Source: Chloroflexota bacterium
GTDB lineage: Bacteria; Chloroflexota; Dehalococcoidia; SZUA-161; SpSt-899
Direction: 5' to 3'
Assembly (NCBI GenBank): GCA_013203045.1
Contig: JABMQN010000216.1
Span: 1-58,172, forward strand
DNA length: 58,172 nucleotides
The position numbers and the translations under genes are program-made. Below the pieces are notes generated by a model. The model did no database searches, was not told where the DNA came from, and saw only the letters and a program-made list of their open reading frames with translations. Below, in pieces: positions 1-8,818 of the stretch; position 1 is the first letter of the stretch; each line of letters begins with the position of its first letter.

Positions 1-1
1 C

Positions 2-46
2 CATTGCGAGGAGTCCTTCCGTCCGAGTGCGGAAGGACTCGCAATG
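2..46. repeat. CATTGCGAG hairpin repeat
   Basis: The left arm CATTGCGAG...TCCTTCCG is repeated in inverse as CGGAAGGACTCGCAATG, with a three-base bulge in the left arm and a short loop. The same terminal word CATTGCGAG/CTCGC(A)ATG recurs at 14833-14928, so this belongs to a dispersed REP/MITE-like family. Confidence 0.7.
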
Positions 47-110
47 ACACGGCAAAATCGGTTGTAATTTGGATTATGACACAGTCTGTCCGATCGGGAA
101 TCCAGGCAGG

Positions 111-139
111 GTAGGGGCGAGTTTTAAACTCGCCCCTAC
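111..139. repeat. GTAG...CTAC palindrome
   Basis: Arms GTAGGGGCGAGTTT and AAACTCGCCCCTAC are perfect inverted copies separated by one T. It is one of several intergenic palindromes that start with GTAG/GTAA and end with CTAC/TTAC (see also 1800-1850, 33246-33278 and 44846-44873). There is no T-tract, so it does not look like a normal terminator. Confidence 0.75.
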
Positions 140-483
140 ATTCGTGGGAATGACATAATAAAGGTTTCTGCCCTGGCGCATCCTTCCCTTAATCGGAAGG
201 ATCTGGTTCTTGCGATGGCATTGTGACACAGTCTGCAAGTCAGGGATGACATGAGCATATAACCACCCATTTTCACCCTCCGTTATATCGGATCGTCTGA
301 TGCAGGTTTTGGGGGTTAACCCCCATTTGAAATCAGGGACTGCACCCTGTCAACATCGCGCACACCAGTGCAAACTAAGTGCGTTAAGACGTCTCAAACA
401 CTCATTGTCTGACAATGAGTGAAGGCTCTGCGTTTATGCCTGGATCAATCTGTTTTCGATCGGGGCATGGAGGACAGTAAACA

Positions 484-1746
484 ATGCCCATTCTAGCTAA
501 GTTACTGGGGATACGCAGCAAGATACCTGGACTGCCCAAGGTATCTAATTTGCCGTTTATCGCCAAACTAAGGCAACTGCCGATACTATCCAAAATTCCT
601 AACCCTCTCAAAATACCCTTTATCGCCCGAATTCCGACGCGAACAAAACTGATTCTTATTGGTGCTGTTTCCATCTGTTTAATCTTTGTGTTAGTCATTG
701 CACCAATGATTCTCTCCCTTGGCGATAAAGGTGATGGAGAGGATACGCCTCAAGAAATACCAGAAGAAGTAGCCGAAGTTGCAGAAGAGCCACCAAGCGA
801 GTCGCCTGGTACAGATGATCAACCGCCATCCGAGGTTGCTGATCCTGAACCAGTTGAAGAAAACCCTGCCGAAGAGCCTGTGGGAGAACTGCTGGAACCA
901 CTACCGGACGAAGAACCCCCTCCCGAACCTACACCAGACCCGATTGTGGGAGGAGCAATCCTGGAGGACACGATTTGGGAAAAGAGAGATATCCCTTATG
1001 TGGTCACGGAGTCGGTCAGGATACCAGCAGATATAACGCTCACTATCGAGCCCGGTGTGACTATCACCAAAAAGGAAAACATGAGCTTCGATTACATGTT
1101 CGTAATCAGTGGAACTCTCCAGGCCCACGGAACCGTTGATAATCCCATAATCTTCGATGGAGGAAGTAATTCCAGCTTCTTCACTACTCGAGATTCTGAC
1201 AGCAATACATATCTGGATCTGGAATACTGCAGAATCAAGAACGGCATCAGTCTCTGGTACAGTTACGGAAACCTGGGAGCTTTTAGTATTCGATATTCGC
1301 GGATATCGAACCTGGCAGGGACTTCATTTATCTGGTACCCGGAACTGGATGTCCATATCGAACACAATACGTTCAAGAACACCGGGGGATTCGCTATTGA
1401 GCAACGGCACAACAACAAAGTCTATATCCAGTATAATTTATTCGATGGAAAACACCGCGATCTCCCTGATAATGCTGACTACTGGATACAAAACAGGGGA
1501 TCATTCAATCAATCAGAAACAATTATCCAGTACAATTCGTTTTCTTCAGCGGATAGGACGGCTCTGCAGCTAGCACCGGAGCACGATTCAGCATCCATGA
1601 CCGCTACGAATAATTACTGGGGAACGCAGGACGAAAACCTGATCGCTGCAATGATTTACGACAGGAACGATGACCCTGCATGCGCAGGTTACGTCAGTTA
1701 CTCACCCTATTTAACCGAACCCCATCTCGACACCCCACCGAACTAG
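484..1746 (+). CDS. Membrane-anchored parallel beta-helix protein
   Basis: A 420-residue protein. Residues 1-54 are basic and repeat a Leu-Pro-Ile/Phe-x-x-Lys-Ile/Leu pattern (LPFIAKL, LPILSKI, KIPFIARI). A single membrane segment follows (about 56-78), then a Pro/Glu-rich linker (about 85-155). The C-terminal part (about 160-400) has short strands typical of right-handed beta-helix repeats: a TIEPGVTI turn, GTLQAHG and NNYWG. The NNYWG turn and the IEPG start are common in Chloroflexota right-handed parallel beta-helix proteins. The expected topology is a short cytoplasmic N-terminus with the helix outside, where such folds bind or cleave polysaccharide. No catalytic residues could be assigned, so the substrate is unknown. 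GGAGG lies 10 bases before the ATG. Confidence 0.75.
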   Translation: MPILAKLLGIRSKIPGLPKVSNLPFIAKLRQLPILSKIPNPLKIPFIARIPTRTKLILIGAVSICLIFVLVIAPMILSLGDKGDGEDTPQEIPEEVAEVAEEPPSESPGTDDQPPSEVADPEPVEENPAEEPVGELLEPLPDEEPPPEPTPDPIVGGAILEDTIWEKRDIPYVVTESVRIPADITLTIEPGVTITKKENMSFDYMFVISGTLQAHGTVDNPIIFDGGSNSSFFTTRDSDSNTYLDLEYCRIKNGISLWYSYGNLGAFSIRYSRISNLAGTSFIWYPELDVHIEHNTFKNTGGFAIEQRHNNKVYIQYNLFDGKHRDLPDNADYWIQNRGSFNQSETIIQYNSFSSADRTALQLAPEHDSASMTATNNYWGTQDENLIAAMIYDRNDDPACAGYVSYSPYLTEPHLDTPPN

Positions 1747-1799
1747 CACCGGTTCGAAAAATCCTTATCACCATTCCGATATTACGACTCAACCCAAAC

Positions 1800-1850
1800 G
1801 TAGTGCGAGACTTTAGTCTCGCCTGAAGCGACCTTGAAGGGTCGCGCTAC
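1800..1850. repeat. Compound GTAG...CTAC inverted repeat
   Basis: Outer arms GTAGTGCGA and TCGCGCTAC pair with one wobble. Inside them sit two smaller hairpins, GCGAGACT/AGTCTCGC (1805-1822) and GCGACC/GGTCGC (1828-1845). It lies between two convergent genes and belongs to the palindrome family seen at several intergenic sites in the window. Confidence 0.6.
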
Positions 1851-1924
1851 GGCACATCCATTTTCACCCTTGGTGGCACCAGCAGAAACCAGCATGGACA
1901 TCAACAACTAGCAAATGATAACAA

Positions 1925-2605
1925 CTACGATTCCGATTTAGGTTTTTTACCCGTCTCTTTGCTGCGCAGGGTGATCTCTGTATTGAGATCCTCCAACGTT
2001 TTTTCCAGGTCTTTCTTGAGGAAGTCAGCCCCAGCTCTAATATCCGCCATGGTTCTTTCAAGATCGTCCTTAAGAAAAGAAACCGTATCGCTTATGTCTT
2101 CCTTCGTCCTCTCCACATCCGATACGAGCTCCCTCGCTAAGGATGACTCCCCGCTGGGAAGATCGTCTTTTATGGGATCAAGCTCTTTCGCAGCAGCCAG
2201 AATCGAATCTGTTTCGATAACAGCCTTCTTGAACAACTCTTTGTCCCGGCCTCTCCTTACCAATATCCCCATCTCGCGATAGTTCCTGGTTGAGTATTCG
2301 TTCAAGCCCATAGATGTGATAATCATGCGATCATCATTGAAATAACAGTTAGCATGTAAAGCTCTAAAACGATACAAATGCAGATTCCTGGTTTCAATAA
2401 TCCACAATCTTTGATCATCCGTGAAGTTAGCTCTATCGTAGACCAATGTGATATCTACACCTTTCTTTTGGGCCAGCTTAAGCTGCTCAAACAGCGGTGC
2501 AGGAAGTGCAAACTCCGGGGAAATGAGCGTGATCTGGGATTCAGCATCAGAAATAACCTTCTTAATTCCAGATGAGACACCATCGGTGGTCAAGAATGCG
2601 GCCAT
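1925..2605 (-). CDS. Phospholipase D-like protein with degenerate HKD motif
   Basis: A 226-residue protein. Residues 1-120 resemble a single PLD-like domain, the kind also found at the C-terminus of TrmB-type regulators and in PLD nucleases. The catalytic motif should read HxKx4D...GSxN, but here it is H84-A-N86-x4-D91 followed by TSMGLNEYS, so the lysine is replaced by asparagine. Residues about 150-215 are Lys/Glu/Asp-rich and probably a coiled coil. No signal peptide or membrane segment is seen. With the lysine lost, ordinary phosphodiesterase activity is doubtful and a binding role is as likely. Start: ATG preceded by GGAGGGAA. It is transcribed divergently from the regulator at 2815. Confidence 0.65.
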   Translation of the reverse strand: MAAFLTTDGVSSGIKKVISDAESQITLISPEFALPAPLFEQLKLAQKKGVDITLVYDRANFTDDQRLWIIETRNLHLYRFRALHANCYFNDDRMIITSMGLNEYSTRNYREMGILVRRGRDKELFKKAVIETDSILAAAKELDPIKDDLPSGESSLARELVSDVERTKEDISDTVSFLKDDLERTMADIRAGADFLKKDLEKTLEDLNTEITLRSKETGKKPKSES

Positions 2606-2667
2606 TTAACTTCCCTCCCATCAACCTGCGCAAGATATTCCAATCGAAAAAATGGATAACCTTCGGC

Positions 2668-2694
2668 AGGCTATTATAAACGACGAAATAGCCT
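2668..2694. promoter_or_regulatory. Inverted repeat between divergent genes
   Basis: AGGCTATT and AATAGCCT form a perfect inverted repeat with an 11-base spacer. It sits in the 209-base gap between the PLD-like gene (leftward) and the MalT-like regulator (rightward), a usual place for an operator. No T-tract follows on either strand. Operator function is inferred from position only. Confidence 0.35.
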
Positions 2695-2814
2695 ATTGTC
2701 TACTACTGCTTGACTGATGAACAGGGAGTCGTGTAACCTATGGGATACCTAGAGGAACCAGCGATACCTTCTTTGATAACACAACCAATAAGATAGTTAC
2801 CACCAAGAGATGTT

Positions 2815-5544
2815 GTGATGGACACATCACTTTTAATGACCAAGCTTTATATCCCACCCATCACCCCAGAACTCGTTCCACGTCCACGCTTGATAGAACG
2901 ACTCATCGCAGGGATCCATCGCAAGTTGACTCTCGTCTCCGCTCCGGCCGGCTTCGGTAAGACCACTTTATTGAGTGAATTGACCCGCCATGAAACCGGC
3001 TGGACATCGAAAACTCGTCCAAATTTTGCATGGCTTTCCCTTGATAGAGACGATAATGACCCTATCCGTTTCTGGACGTACGTCATCGGGGCACTTCAAA
3101 CAATACAGCCAAATATAGGGGAATCCTGCCTTGGAATGCTTCAATCACCGAATCGAGTGCCAGTCGAATCCATCCTGACAACCCTTATAAATGATATCGA
3201 TAATAAGCTGGTAGATTTCGTCTTGGTTCTCGATGATTACCACCTGATTGAAACCAGGTCTATCCATGAGGCCATGGGTTTTCTAATCGATCACCTTCCA
3301 TCACAATCGCATCTGGTCATTGCAGGCCGAGCTGATCCGCCTCTATCTCTTGCTCGTTTGCGAGGTCGCGGGCAACTCAATGAGCTGCGTACCACTGATC
3401 TGCGCTTCACCTCAGAAGAGATAGCTATTTTTTTCAATCAGGTAATGGCACTAGATCTTACCGATGAGAACGTTACAGCTTTAGAAAACCGTACTGAGGG
3501 CTGGGTCGCCAGCCTGCAAATGGTGGGTGCTTCAATGCAGGGCCGCGATGATATCCCCGGTTTTATCAAGGCATTCAGTGGAACTCATCACTACATCATG
3601 GATTACTTGACCGAAGAGGTTCTTCAACGCCAGGAACAGAATGTCCAATCATTCCTGCTTAAAACATCGATACTGGAACGCGTGAACGGTCCGCTGGCCA
3701 ATGCCGTCACTGGTAATAAAGACGGTCAGGAGCGATTGGCACAACTCGCATCTGCGAACCTGTTCCTGATTCCACTTGATGATGAACGAAAGTGGTTTCG
3801 TTACCATCAGTTGTTCGCTGATCTGTTGCGTAATCAGCTAAAAAAGACACGGTTTGATTTGGAACCCAGCTTGCACCGCCATGCCAGCGAATGGTTCGAA
3901 CGTGAGGGTATGATGGCCGAGGCCGTCCATCATGCACTTGTGATCGAGGATTACGAGCGAGCAGCGGATTTGATCGAATCGATCGCCGTTCCCCTCATCA
4001 GTGAAAGTAGACTTTCGGCACCTCGATCCTGGCTAGCTAAGTTACCGTCTGAGCTAATCGAAAAGCGCCCGTGGCTCTGTGAAAGTCTTGCCAGCGTCCA
4101 CCTCGCGGCTGGGGAGTTCGATACTGCCGAGAGATTTCTTAATAAAGCTGAGTCTTTGATATCAGGCAAAAAAGGTATTAAGTTCTTCAAGTCTGCAGAA
4201 GACTACAATAGAATCCGCAATCACATGACAGCCCTTCAAGCCACATTGGCCAGCACGCACGGTGACATCTCGCGCACAATTGAACTCTGTCATGAAACCC
4301 TCAAACGCCTCCCCGATGATCAACTGACCGCACGGTGTCTGCTAACCTGGAACCTTGGGGCCGCACATTGGATAAGGGGAGAAATATCCATTGCCAGCCG
4401 ATATCTTGAAGAGGCGCTCACGTTAAGTCAGTCCACAGGAAACTACTTTCTCGCTTTGATATGCCTCGGTTACCAGGCCGATATTCAAGTCAAACATGGA
4501 CATCTGAATGAAGCTGCTAGGATAGATCGTAGGGCTATAGAACTAGGCAGTCAATGGGGAGGTGGTGATCCCCTCGCGGCAACGAGTTTTGCTTACATAA
4601 GCATGGCCCAGGTTCTCTATCAGTGGAACCGTATCGATGAGGCCATGTCTCATTTGAAACAAGGGATCGAATTGAGCAAAGGAGGTGCGGAGTCAATAGT
4701 AGCCATGATGGCATTTCCCGGCCTGGCACTATTGAGTGAACTCCATGACACCGAGGGCACTGCAAGCCAGACACTTGAACAGGCAAAAAGAATTGCATCT
4801 GCTTCCCATAATGTAAGAACCTCCAACATAGTCGATGCCTGGATGGCACGGTTATCGATAGCAAGAGGCGATCTGCCTTCGGCTGAACAATGGGCTGAAT
4901 CTCACCGTAGCTCCGATTTGAACTTATACACCCTCCCCGATACCTCATCTGAATTTGTATATTTCACACTTGTTCGCGTGTACATGGCTCGAGGCGACGT
5001 AGATGAAATACCGGAACTACTCGAACCGTTATGTCAGCAAGCTGAGGCAGAAGGACGAATCGACAGCGTAATTGAAATACTTATTCTACGATCAATCGCA
5101 TATCATTTACAAGGCAAAGTCGATGAAGCTTTGGAGATAATAAAGCACGCCCTTTTTCTCGCTGAACCGGAAGGCTACTTGCGAATCTTTGCGGACGAAG
5201 GGAAACCCGCGAAGGAACTGCTTCAACTTGCAAAAACACGCGGTATCGCCACAAGCTATGTAAACAGGGTACTCGATGTCTTTGAATACTCTGAGGCATC
5301 GCCCCCCAACTGGGCAGAGACAAAGGTTCTCACCACTCTTTCATCAATCTCCAAACCTCTCAGCACCCGTGAACTTGAGGTGCTACGGCTTCTGGCAGCC
5401 GGAGCTACAAGCCAGGAAATCGCCGATGAGCTTTTCCTTTCGGTTGGTACAGTTAAAAAACACACCGAGAATATCTATTCCAAACTGGATGTTCATAAAC
5501 GAACCCTGGCAGTAAATCGGGCTCAGGAATTAGGATTGTTGTAA
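2815..5544 (+). CDS. MalT-like LuxR-family ATP-dependent transcriptional regulator
   Basis: A 909-residue protein with the classic three-part layout of MalT-type (LAL/STAND) activators. An N-terminal NTPase carries Walker A APAGFGKTT (43-51) and a Walker B-like VLVLDDYH near 140. A long helical TPR-like sensor arm spans about 400-800. A C-terminal LuxR-type helix-turn-helix covers about 843-905 (LSTRELEVLRLLAAG, then IADELFLSVGTVKKH). Such proteins switch on target promoters when a small ligand and ATP bind. The ligand is unknown here. The start is GTG at 2815 or the ATG directly after it; the upstream ribosome site is weak. It lies ahead of the small protein at 5685 and DUF1214 gene at 5908, which are plausible targets. 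Confidence 0.93.
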   Translation: MMDTSLLMTKLYIPPITPELVPRPRLIERLIAGIHRKLTLVSAPAGFGKTTLLSELTRHETGWTSKTRPNFAWLSLDRDDNDPIRFWTYVIGALQTIQPNIGESCLGMLQSPNRVPVESILTTLINDIDNKLVDFVLVLDDYHLIETRSIHEAMGFLIDHLPSQSHLVIAGRADPPLSLARLRGRGQLNELRTTDLRFTSEEIAIFFNQVMALDLTDENVTALENRTEGWVASLQMVGASMQGRDDIPGFIKAFSGTHHYIMDYLTEEVLQRQEQNVQSFLLKTSILERVNGPLANAVTGNKDGQERLAQLASANLFLIPLDDERKWFRYHQLFADLLRNQLKKTRFDLEPSLHRHASEWFEREGMMAEAVHHALVIEDYERAADLIESIAVPLISESRLSAPRSWLAKLPSELIEKRPWLCESLASVHLAAGEFDTAERFLNKAESLISGKKGIKFFKSAEDYNRIRNHMTALQATLASTHGDISRTIELCHETLKRLPDDQLTARCLLTWNLGAAHWIRGEISIASRYLEEALTLSQSTGNYFLALICLGYQADIQVKHGHLNEAARIDRRAIELGSQWGGGDPLAATSFAYISMAQVLYQWNRIDEAMSHLKQGIELSKGGAESIVAMMAFPGLALLSELHDTEGTASQTLEQAKRIASASHNVRTSNIVDAWMARLSIARGDLPSAEQWAESHRSSDLNLYTLPDTSSEFVYFTLVRVYMARGDVDEIPELLEPLCQQAEAEGRIDSVIEILILRSIAYHLQGKVDEALEIIKHALFLAEPEGYLRIFADEGKPAKELLQLAKTRGIATSYVNRVLDVFEYSEASPPNWAETKVLTTLSSISKPLSTRELEVLRLLAAGATSQEIADELFLSVGTVKKHTENIYSKLDVHKRTLAVNRAQELGLL

Positions 5545-5684
5545 GAGGGCTCTGGGAATAGCGCCACCGAATAAGTACTCTTCTCCTCATAAAAATAAGC
5601 CCCCAAATACGTCTTTCGACCCATAGCATCATCTTTGGATTACTGGTATCTTGTTCACAAATCAAGAGATAGCGCACCCACACC

Positions 5685-5945
5685 ATGAAACAAACAGTAT
5701 ACCAGGTAAAAATCGAAGGGCACCTTGATACCAATCGATCTCAATGGTTCGATGGCTGGACCATAACCCAGCAGGAAGACGGATGCACGTTACTGACCGG
5801 ATCAGTTGTGGATCAGCCCGCACTGCATGGACTTCTTGCCAGGATACGTGATCTAAACCTTGTTCTAATATCCGCCCAACGCATCGAGGATAGTAAAGGA
5901 GAATCATATGAGCGAGCATCAGAACCAGACATCTGTAGCATTTGA
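5685..5945 (+). CDS. Small conserved protein downstream of MalT-like regulator
   Basis: An 86-residue soluble protein with the pattern YQVKIEGHLDTNRSQWFDGWTI, a TLLTG turn, and VDQPALHGLLARIRDLNL. To my recollection small proteins of this type often sit beside MalT-like LuxR regulators in Chloroflexota. Its function is unknown. It ends 38 bases inside the next gene, in another frame, suggesting translational coupling. The overlap covers the less typical C-terminal tail (about residues 75-86), so the core domain is unaffected. Confidence 0.75.
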   Translation: MKQTVYQVKIEGHLDTNRSQWFDGWTITQQEDGCTLLTGSVVDQPALHGLLARIRDLNLVLISAQRIEDSKGESYERASEPDICSI

Positions 5946-7041
5946 TAAACTCCTGGGCACACTGCGAGAGGCAGCCGACGTTTACCTTGGGCCGGAACGC
6001 GGGTTAACTCAGGAAGTGGATACCGTTGAAGGAGTTCGATATATACTGCACATGCTGAGTGCGGGCATCGATCTCTATCTTGAAAGTGATCCGGAAAGGC
6101 CGAAGTTCGTCCGAATCGTCTCCCCCACCCGAAAGCTGATGGGGGATAACCCGGACGCCGTTTATTACTTCACCAGGATTCGTGGAGACCGGTCGTATCG
6201 GATCACTGGAAAGAAGATCAAGGAATGCTATCTTTCATTTACAGTTCATGGGCGCCCGGAGGATGGAAGGCTTGGAGCCGCGGCTGAGCCGGTGCTGGCT
6301 GATGTAAATGATCGCGGTCTCCAGACAAAACCCGATGGCAGTTTCGAAGTGATCCTGAGTCCCAACGAGCACACCGGAAACTGGATTCAGCTTAAACCTA
6401 ACGCCTCCAGCGTTATCACTCGTCATTATTTTGAGTTGGAGGGCAGTCCGGCTGCGGACCCTGATCTTCAAGTGGAACTGTCCATCGAACCCATTGACAA
6501 TCCGCCAAACCGTGAGCCATTACAGGATGCCATAATGGCCCATAAAGTCTCCGATGTAGCCGCATTTGTTCGTGGCGGAACGATTGACATGCCGGTGCTA
6601 TTCTCCATGCCAGTTCCCTTTGTCTCGCCCACGCCCAATGAACTGGCTGAACCAATGGTGTTTCGCATGTCAGAGCAGGAATCATGGGGAGCCGTTGATA
6701 TCGCTTACTCTATGGCCCAATTCAGAGTAGGCCCGGATGAAGCGCTGATAATGGAGGGCAAGTTTCCAAAGTGCGCTTTTGCAAACGTTGTGCTCTGGAA
6801 CAAGCACATGCAGTCATATGAGTTCCGTGATCGCCGGGTATCCCTCAACCGGAAGCAAACTGTCCTCGAAGCAGACGGATCCTACCGAATGGTGATCGCT
6901 CACCGTGATCCTGGAGTACCAAATTGGCTGGATACCGAGGGCCACATCGAGGGAATCATTTTCTGGCGCTTTTTATTACCGGTTGGGCAGCCAGAAAAAC
7001 CGGAGTGTAAGCTGGTACCTCTTGCCGAAGTGGCAAACTGA
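5908..7041 (+). CDS. DUF1214 domain-containing protein (copy 1)
   Basis: A 377-residue protein. The C-terminal third (about 265-370) carries the DUF1214 signature: a Phe-x-x-Cys-x-Phe-x-N-V-x-L-W-N stretch, an aromatic RVSLNRKQ segment, then DGSYRMVIAHRDPGVPNWLDT and a Gly-rich end. The N-terminal part includes RPKFVRIVSPTRKLMGDNPDA and YRITG, shared with the second copy at 13718. Proteins of this type occur near sulfotransferases, SDRs and steroid- or lipid-processing genes, but no biochemical role is established. No signal peptide is seen. AAGGAG sits 6 bases before the ATG. The upstream small gene overlaps the start. Confidence 0.85.
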   Translation: MSEHQNQTSVAFDKLLGTLREAADVYLGPERGLTQEVDTVEGVRYILHMLSAGIDLYLESDPERPKFVRIVSPTRKLMGDNPDAVYYFTRIRGDRSYRITGKKIKECYLSFTVHGRPEDGRLGAAAEPVLADVNDRGLQTKPDGSFEVILSPNEHTGNWIQLKPNASSVITRHYFELEGSPAADPDLQVELSIEPIDNPPNREPLQDAIMAHKVSDVAAFVRGGTIDMPVLFSMPVPFVSPTPNELAEPMVFRMSEQESWGAVDIAYSMAQFRVGPDEALIMEGKFPKCAFANVVLWNKHMQSYEFRDRRVSLNRKQTVLEADGSYRMVIAHRDPGVPNWLDTEGHIEGIIFWRFLLPVGQPEKPECKLVPLAEVAN

Positions 7042-7455
7042 GGAACTATTTTATTAAACCGGCAACTAAAGGTGCCTATAGACAGAGTGATTAATGCCTA
7101 TCGCAACCTTGTTAAGCAAACAAGAATATTGGGATCGGGCCTCTTTCACCCATAAGGTTATGGCGGCCGCAGGGGTCAGGGGGAGCTGATATAACAACAC
7201 GTGTATTTATAAAAAGCAAAGTTTGCAATCAGGGGACCTGGGGGTTCCGGGGGCGTAGCCCCCGATAATCCTCTGGGCGGTTGAGGGTGGGATCAGCAAT
7301 ACCGGATCATAGTAGGGTAAGGGGAGATTTATCGTTACTGGATAAAAACACAATGGCTGGATGGGGACATCATAGTGTGCCTATTTAATTGCCAGGTTAA
7401 TAATATGGGCCACTTTTTTAAGTGTTGACCGCTTATCAAATCTGGAGGTGTAGTT
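7042..7455. other. Intergenic stretch with GC hairpin
   Basis: No gene is seen in 414 bases. A GC-rich hairpin CGGGGGC-GTA-GCCCCCG lies at 7248-7264 within a run of G-rich sequence. Its lack of a T-tract and its similarity to the GGGGGTTAACCCCC word near 311 favour a mobile-repeat remnant over a terminator. GGAGGTG just before 7456 is the ribosome site of the next gene. Confidence 0.5.
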
Positions 7456-8730
7456 ATGAAAGCTTCAGGAAGAACAACGATAGCCATCCTGGTGATTTTG
7501 CTGCTGACATTGCCACTGCTTGCTGCTTGTTCCAGCGGGGATGATGAAGAACCATCTCCTACTACACAACCTACAGCCCAACCAACAGAGCCTCCACCTG
7601 AGGACGTTACCTTCACTATCGGTAATCTCACAGATATGACCGGGGTATCAGCTTCAGCCCAGGCCGTCATTAACGCTTCGCTGGATGATTTAATAAGATA
7701 TTTCAACACAGAAAACCTAATTCCTGGTATGAAACTGGAAGTAGTTGCCTATGACGGCCAGTTTAATCCTGCAAAAGATATACCGGGATACGAGTGGTTA
7801 AGAGAGAAAGGTTCTGACCTTATAATAACTGCTGTCACTTCTACACCGGTCACCCTCCAACCAAGAGTCAACAAGGATGAAATTCTTCTGTTCTCGCTGA
7901 GTGGCAATTTAGAAACACTGGTGCCACCGGGATACGTATTCACTCCAACCAGCCTTCCAGAGCATGAAGGACTCACCCTGCTGAAATGGATCGCCGGAAA
8001 TGATTGGGATTACCAGACGAAAGGACCAGCCAGAATCGGAGGAGCCGCCTGGGCTGAACCAAATGCGCAATCTTTTATGGGGATGGCAGAGGCATATGCG
8101 AAAACTTATCCGGACCAGTTTGAGTGGGTGGGAAGTTACTTGGCTCCTGTGGGCACCTTTACCTGGGGGCCTGAAGCGAAAGCGCTTGAAGACTGTGATT
8201 ATGTATTCACACCGAACCCGATGACTACGTTTGTCAAGGAGTATCGAACAGCAGGATACACTGGCAAATTCATGGGCAACGGTCCTCATGTAGCGTTATT
8301 AAAACTTGTAGATGATGCTAATCTATGGGATGAGATCGATGGCATGTTATTTGTGACCCCTTCTCGATGGTGGGGTGAAGACGGAGAACTGGTCGATTTG
8401 CGAGAGCAGCTCCTGTATGAGAACCATCCCGATGACGCTGAAACAATCAAGCGGATGGGTGGAGCATATAATGCATTGGACAATTTCTACATCGTGCTCG
8501 ATATCATCAGAGTAGCATCTGAAAATGTCGGCCCGACGAACGTAGATTCTCAAGCTCTTTATGAGGCGGCACATACATACTCCATCACTACTGACGGGGT
8601 AGAACGCTACAGCTTCACAGAGACCAAGCGATATGCCTGCAATTACTACGGGATATACGAGGCAAGTAGAGATTTGCAGGACCTGTATAGAACGGACCCC
8701 GCATGGCACTACCATGTTACCGAACCATGA
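7456..8730 (+). CDS. ABC transporter substrate-binding lipoprotein (LivK-like, copy 1)
   Basis: A 424-residue protein with a lipoprotein signal: basic start, hydrophobic core and lipobox LLAAC with Cys25. A Ser/Thr/Pro/Glu-rich linker leads to a periplasmic-binding fold of the branched-chain amino-acid type (LivK, peripla_BP_6): FTIGNLTDMTG opens the first lobe and LEVVAYDGQFNPAK follows. It should be tethered outside the membrane and bind a small organic solute. No permease or ATPase gene is nearby. It is clearly paralogous to the next gene, sharing WDYQTKGPA.IGGA.WA and VKEYRTAGYT. Start is supported by GGAGGTG. Confidence 0.88.
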   Translation: MKASGRTTIAILVILLLTLPLLAACSSGDDEEPSPTTQPTAQPTEPPPEDVTFTIGNLTDMTGVSASAQAVINASLDDLIRYFNTENLIPGMKLEVVAYDGQFNPAKDIPGYEWLREKGSDLIITAVTSTPVTLQPRVNKDEILLFSLSGNLETLVPPGYVFTPTSLPEHEGLTLLKWIAGNDWDYQTKGPARIGGAAWAEPNAQSFMGMAEAYAKTYPDQFEWVGSYLAPVGTFTWGPEAKALEDCDYVFTPNPMTTFVKEYRTAGYTGKFMGNGPHVALLKLVDDANLWDEIDGMLFVTPSRWWGEDGELVDLREQLLYENHPDDAETIKRMGGAYNALDNFYIVLDIIRVASENVGPTNVDSQALYEAAHTYSITTDGVERYSFTETKRYACNYYGIYEASRDLQDLYRTDPAWHYHVTEP

Positions 8731-8818
8731 AAATACGGACTTCGATTGAATGTCATAAGGCATTCGTGTTTAGATTAGCTACTTTACACTGGTGTGAATG
8801 GCCTAAAGGAGGTACAAA

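Larger units (their letters stand above)
1..483. other. Repeat-rich intergenic start of window
   Basis: No convincing gene is seen in these 483 bases. They hold a chain of small palindromes: the CATTGCGAG hairpin at 2-46, the GTAGGGGCG palindrome at 111-139, a hairpin ATCCTTCC/GGAAGGAT at 180-202, and GGGGGTTAACCCCC near 311-324. The bases just before 484 supply GGAGG, a ribosome site for the first gene. Confidence 0.6.

Noticed and set aside
1-483. CRISPR array at the window start
   Set aside because: The repeated words are palindromes of different sequence and irregular spacing, not direct repeats with spacers; no cas gene is present.
7201-7264. GC hairpin as terminator of the DUF1214 gene
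   Set aside because: It lies over 200 bases after the stop and is not followed by T residues.
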